Source of the DNA: Rickettsia typhi
Lineage (GTDB): Bacteria; Pseudomonadota; Alphaproteobacteria; Rickettsiales; Deianiraeaceae
Direction of reading: 5' to 3'
DNA: 64,000 nucleotides
NCBI GenBank assembly: GCA_945861725.1
Contig: CAMAVJ010000001.1
Location: 62,001-126,000, forward strand
Position numbers and translations under genes: made by a program. This document shows, piece by piece, positions 60,220 to 64,000 of this stretch (the first letter of the stretch is position 1; every line of letters starts with the position of its first letter). The notes under the pieces were generated by a model that worked only from the letters and a program-made list of their open reading frames with translations, had not been told where the DNA came from and made no database searches.

Positions 60220-61578
60220 TTAATTGCCTCCTCCTCCAAGGGATTTGTATATCGCAACTGTACTTGCAAGACTTTCTTTTTTCTGGTTGACTAAATTTTG
60301 TTTTGATGAGAGAAGTTGTATCGAAGAATTGGCAAGAATAATTGAATCTGTTATGCCATCAGCCATTTTGTGTTTTACAATTTTATGCATTTGTTCGTTC
60401 AATTCAACAATGTTTTGGTAATTTACTAATTGAATATTGGAATTTTGATAATTTGATGAGGCATCGAGAAATTCACGAAAAGCTACCTGAATGGCCTTTT
60501 CATAATTAATAATTTCAGTTTTCTTTTGCAATTTTGCGATGCTAAGATTTGCCATATTCCTTCCCGCAGTAAAAATTGGAATGTTCACTTGCGGTGTGAA
60601 CGCCCACGAACTGTTATCAAATAGTGTGGTAAAATCACGCGATGTATAACCATAGTTGCCAGTCAATAAGATGGATGGGAAAAATGCAGCACGTGCTACA
60701 CCAATATTAGCATTCATAGCTTTGAGTTTAAATTCCGCTTGTTTAATATCAGGACGATTCAACAATGCACTCGATGGAATATTTATCAATGATTTTACAT
60801 TAAACTTAACTTCATCAATTTGAATATTTTCAAAATATGGCTTGAGTTTTTTCTCATCAAACGAGGCGGTAAGAAGCATCAGTAGGTGTAAATCCTGTGC
60901 AAATAGCCTTTGATAAGAAGTTTCAGAAGCCTTCATTGTTTCCAGAACGATTTTTTCGGCGATAAGTTCAGCGTTTGAAATATGTCCATTTTCATACCTT
61001 TGTTGTAAAATTAGAAGTTTGTTTCTTTGCTCTTGCATTGCATTTTGTGTTATCCCAATTGACTGTTTGTCCGCGATTAATTGCAAATAAGCATTGACGG
61101 TTTGTGATACTATAAGCGTCATTACAACATTTCTTGCTTCACTCGTTGCAAGATAACTTTGCTTTGCAGATTTTTTCAAGTTTCTCAATTTTCCAAAAAA
61201 ATCCAGCTCAAATGTTGTAAGCGTTATATTGCTGCGATAAGTATTTTTTGGTGTAAACGCGGCAAATGCTGGTGGAGCACCTTGTGCGGCATCGGATGCC
61301 ACTATTCCAAATGATGGCAATAAATCCGCACGCTTTACATTAAAAGTTTCAATTGCAGTTTCAATATTTACCGAAGCAAGTTGAATATCTTTGTTATTCT
61401 GAAGTGCGATATTCACAATTGCTTTTATTTCATCATTTTGAAAGAAATCTATAAATTTAATTTGAAATGTATCGCCTCCTGAATCATTAAGTGGGATTGG
61501 GCTTTTTGGTGTGATATATTTGGGCTCAAGAGAACACGATATAAGTAATGATAATAATATTGTAATAATAAATTTCAT
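60220..61578 (-). CDS. RND efflux outer-membrane lipoprotein (NodT/OprM family)
   Basis: A 452-residue TolC-like channel for a tripartite efflux pump. The signal peptide ends in lipobox LLISC. The body has two outer-membrane efflux repeats of long helices (QNNKDIQLASVNIETAIETF, PSSALLNRPDIKQAEFKLKA, NIGVARAAFFPSILLTGNYG). Complete. Overlaps the acrB-like gene by 4 bp. Confidence 0.92.
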   Translation of the reverse strand: MKFIITILLSLLISCSLEPKYITPKSPIPLNDSGGDTFQIKFIDFFQNDEIKAIVNIALQNNKDIQLASVNIETAIETFNVKRADLLPSFGIVASDAAQGAPPAFAAFTPKNTYRSNITLTTFELDFFGKLRNLKKSAKQSYLATSEARNVVMTLIVSQTVNAYLQLIADKQSIGITQNAMQEQRNKLLILQQRYENGHISNAELIAEKIVLETMKASETSYQRLFAQDLHLLMLLTASFDEKKLKPYFENIQIDEVKFNVKSLINIPSSALLNRPDIKQAEFKLKAMNANIGVARAAFFPSILLTGNYGYTSRDFTTLFDNSSWAFTPQVNIPIFTAGRNMANLSIAKLQKKTEIINYEKAIQVAFREFLDASSNYQNSNIQLVNYQNIVELNEQMHKIVKHKMADGITDSIILANSSIQLLSSKQNLVNQKKESLASTVAIYKSLGGGGN

Positions 61579-64000
61579 ATATTCTTAACAATACTTCGTC
61601 CAAAAAATTTTTGCACGACAATATAAAACATTGAAACAAAAAATGTCGCGATAAATGTTGAAATTAAAACACCGCCAATTACTCCAATACCAATCGCCCT
61701 TTGACTTACAGAGCCAGCACCAGTCGCAAAAACCAATGGTAAAATTCCAAGCATAAATGCCATCGATGTCATGATAATTGGGCGAAAACGAAGTTTTACA
61801 GCTTCAAGACTTGCTTCCAAAACTCCAGCACCATTTTTACAAGCATTTTGTGCAAATTCGATGATCAAAATCGCATTTTTTGCCGAAAGACCAATAATCG
61901 TTAGAAGTCCGACTTGAAAGTAGATATCATTGCTTAGTTTGAAAATCATTGCAAACAAAACTGAACCAGCAATGCCAAATGGAACAATTAAAATAACAGA
62001 AAACGGTATTGACCAGCTTTCATAAAGTGCTGCAAGACAAAGAAAAACAACCAAAAGCGATATTGCATAAAGCCAAAGTGTTTGTGAATGTGATGACTTC
62101 TCCTCATAAGAAACACCAGACCAAGTATGATTAATTCCACGACCAATATTTTCTGGTATATTTTCAACAATTTTTTGAATTTCTTGCATTGCAACACCAG
62201 AACTGACTCCCACCGCTGCCCCACCTTGAATATTTATGGAAGAGAGTCCATTAAAGCGTTCTAACTTTGGTGAACCATAAACCCATCTTGATGAAGAAAA
62301 TGACGCAAACGAAACCATTTGCCCATTTTTATTTCTCACATACCATTTATGAATGTCCGAAGGAAGCATACGGTGTTGTGCTTCAGCCTGAACAAAAACT
62401 TTTTTTATGCGTTTTTTGTCAATAAAATCATTAATATAACTTGAACCAAGTGCCGTTTGTAGTGTTTGATTTATATCTAAAATTGAAACGCCAAGTGCCA
62501 TCGCCTTATGATAGTTTATATCAACCTTAAATTGTGCAACATCATTAAGTCCATTAGGGCGAACTCCTGTTAGTAATGGATTTTTTGCAGCAATTTCAAG
62601 CACATAATTTCGTGCATCAATTAATGCTTGATGCCCAACACCACCTTCATCAAGAAGTTGTAAATCAAATCCTGAAGCATTGCCAAGCTCGCGAATTGGT
62701 GGCGGAAAAAATGTGAAAATATTAGCATCCTTGATTGACAAAAGCTCTTTATTTGCACGGGCTGAAATTGCCATCACAGTGTTTTCTTCACCAGATCTTT
62801 GGCTCCAATCTTTTAATCCAATAAAACCAAATGCAACATTTTGCCCCCTTCCGGCCGTACTAAACCCAGCAACAGTGAACATTTTTTCAACATTTTTTTC
62901 TTTTGTGAGAAAATATTCCTCCACTTTTTTAAGGTTTTTTGACGTCCGATCTAAAGTTGCACCTGGTGGTGATGTAAGCATCATATACATAAAACCTTGA
63001 TCTTCAACCGGAAGAAATGATTTTGGAATTTTCGTAAAAGCAAAAATAATGGCGATTATCATAACGATATATAGCATCAAAAATTTCATCGCCTTGTTGA
63101 TAATAAAGCGTGAAGATTGTTCATAAAAATTCGTACTCCTTGCAATAAATAAATTAAAAATGGTTGTAAATTTGCTTGATCGCATTGAACTGTCAACTGG
63201 TTTTAAAAGAGTTGCACACAGTGACGGAGATAATACTAGTGCAACAAAAACAGAAAGAAGCATCGATGACACAATTGTAATAGAAAACTGACGGTATATT
63301 GCTCCAGCTGAACCACCAAAAAATGCCATCGGCACAAATACTGCCGAAAGAACCAATGCAATTCCAATTAATGCACCTGTAATTTGTTCCATCGATTTCT
63401 TTGTTGCCTCAATAGGTGAAAGACCTTCTTCATGCATAATGCGTTCAACATTTTCTACAACAACAATGGCATCATCAACCAAAAGACCAATCGCTAAAAC
63501 CATCGCAAACATTGTTAAAGTATTGAGTGTAAAACCAAAAGCATAAAGCGATGCACAGGTTCCAAGAAGGACAACTGGCACTGCTATGGTTGGAATAAGT
63601 GTTGCCCTGAAGTTCTGTAAGAAAAGAAACATTACGATAAACACTAAGACGATTGCCTCAAATAGAGTTTTTACAACACTTTTAATCGATTGTTTAACGA
63701 ATGGAGTAGAATCATATGGGTAGACAACTTTAACACCATCTGGAAGGGTTTTTGTGAGTTCATCAACTTTTTTCTTGACGGTATCGGCGGTTGTGAGTGC
63801 ATTTGCACCAGAAGCTAAAATAATTGCCATTCCAGACGACGGCATTCCTTTATAACGAGATGTCGAGCTATAACTTTGTGCACCAAGTTCTATTTTTGAT
63901 ACATCTCTAAGACGCGTTTGCCCACCGTCCCTATTGGCTTTAAGAATAATATTCTTAAATTGTTCAACGGTTTGAAGACGAGACTGTGTCACTATGCTTG
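61575..64000 (-). CDS. RND efflux transporter, AcrB/MexB (HAE-1) family, 5' end beyond the window
   Basis: Inner-membrane proton-driven drug exporter. About 807 residues are present; the frame is open to the window edge, and the sequence begins within the porter domain (GGQTRLRDVSKIELGAQSYS), so roughly the first 230 residues are missing. Motifs: GLLVDDAIVVVENVERIM with the proton-relay aspartates, RQFSITIVSSMLLSVFVALV and FRPIIMTSMAFMLGILPLVF. A GTG at 63992 is in frame but is internal. The membrane-fusion protein is presumably just outside. Confidence 0.93.
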   Translation of the reverse strand, partial: SIVTQSRLQTVEQFKNIILKANRDGGQTRLRDVSKIELGAQSYSSTSRYKGMPSSGMAIILASGANALTTADTVKKKVDELTKTLPDGVKVVYPYDSTPFVKQSIKSVVKTLFEAIVLVFIVMFLFLQNFRATLIPTIAVPVVLLGTCASLYAFGFTLNTLTMFAMVLAIGLLVDDAIVVVENVERIMHEEGLSPIEATKKSMEQITGALIGIALVLSAVFVPMAFFGGSAGAIYRQFSITIVSSMLLSVFVALVLSPSLCATLLKPVDSSMRSSKFTTIFNLFIARSTNFYEQSSRFIINKAMKFLMLYIVMIIAIIFAFTKIPKSFLPVEDQGFMYMMLTSPPGATLDRTSKNLKKVEEYFLTKEKNVEKMFTVAGFSTAGRGQNVAFGFIGLKDWSQRSGEENTVMAISARANKELLSIKDANIFTFFPPPIRELGNASGFDLQLLDEGGVGHQALIDARNYVLEIAAKNPLLTGVRPNGLNDVAQFKVDINYHKAMALGVSILDINQTLQTALGSSYINDFIDKKRIKKVFVQAEAQHRMLPSDIHKWYVRNKNGQMVSFASFSSSRWVYGSPKLERFNGLSSINIQGGAAVGVSSGVAMQEIQKIVENIPENIGRGINHTWSGVSYEEKSSHSQTLWLYAISLLVVFLCLAALYESWSIPFSVILIVPFGIAGSVLFAMIFKLSNDIYFQVGLLTIIGLSAKNAILIIEFAQNACKNGAGVLEASLEAVKLRFRPIIMTSMAFMLGILPLVFATGAGSVSQRAIGIGVIGGVLISTFIATFFVSMFYIVVQKFFGRSIVKNI

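Noticed and set aside
63992..64000. GTG at 63992 as the start of the RND transporter
   Set aside because: The sequence at that point is already inside the porter domain and the frame stays open to the window edge, so the gene continues outside.
1..64000. tRNA or rRNA genes in the spacers
   Set aside because: No cloverleaf-like or rRNA sequence was recognised in any intergenic region; a tRNAscan or Rfam run would confirm.

Overview
The window is AT-rich, almost fully coding DNA from a Gram-negative bacterium. A VirB-type type IV secretion system (virB8, virB9, virB10), scattered single Mrp-type antiporter subunits, a TRL-like lipoprotein, a RatA/COQ10 protein, CarD and single respiratory genes cut off from their usual operons (nuoD, atpG) suggest a Rickettsiales-like alphaproteobacterium. 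It also keeps amino-acid synthesis genes (hisIE, glnA, metB, metE, leuD, dapD), lipid A and heptose genes (lpxC, lpxK, waaC, hldE) and peptidoglycan genes (mraY, uppP, mrcA). That mix fits an extracellular or little-reduced lineage such as the Deianiraeaceae better than a typical intracellular Rickettsia. This taxonomic placement is inference.

Layout. 0-7 kb (+): hisIE, ftsY, a type II restriction-modification pair inserted before pnp, a DsbA-like protein, rpmI-rplT and an Mrp subunit. 7-11.5 kb (-): virB10 and glnA, then an ankyrin-type gene bracketed by two near-identical ~108-bp copies of the glnA promoter and start. 11.5-16.9 kb: a prepilin-like gene, a short CCA-transferase-like gene, uppP, and the tight run lpxC-trxA-GS-like-ratA-dnaQ. 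16.9-19.7 kb (-): a SurA-like chaperone, an ABC ATPase and nuoD. 19.8-26.5 kb: lpxK, carD, the rplS-plsY-dnaB-nadD operon, yciB and ffh. 26.5-30.6 kb (-): an overlapping operon of MrpD-like antiporter, SulP transporter and two outer-membrane proteins. 30.8-36.9 kb: a DEAD-box helicase, a frameshifted metF, metB and metE.

37-42 kb is the accessory core. A repeat-bearing surface protein is followed by a complete 3.77-kb IS1595-type transposon with 23-bp perfect terminal inverted repeats and a perfect 8-bp target duplication. Besides the transposase it carries a HaeIII/NgoPII-type restriction-modification pair and a Bro-N/DinD-like protein, all on one strand and nearly gapless.

42-64 kb: a phosphohexomutase with a DUF721-like gene, a TRL lipoprotein, pyrD, the operon leuD-virB8-virB9-waaC-hldE, atpG, the envelope operon pdxH-RDD-mrcA-plsC, mlaC, mraY, gatC, dapD, iscR coupled to a free-standing C-terminal piece of isoleucyl-tRNA synthetase, and an RND efflux pair (acrB running off the window, and nodT). 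No rRNA, tRNA or CRISPR array was found. Many transcription units are preceded by a clear CTTGACA box; the matching -10 is usually weak.
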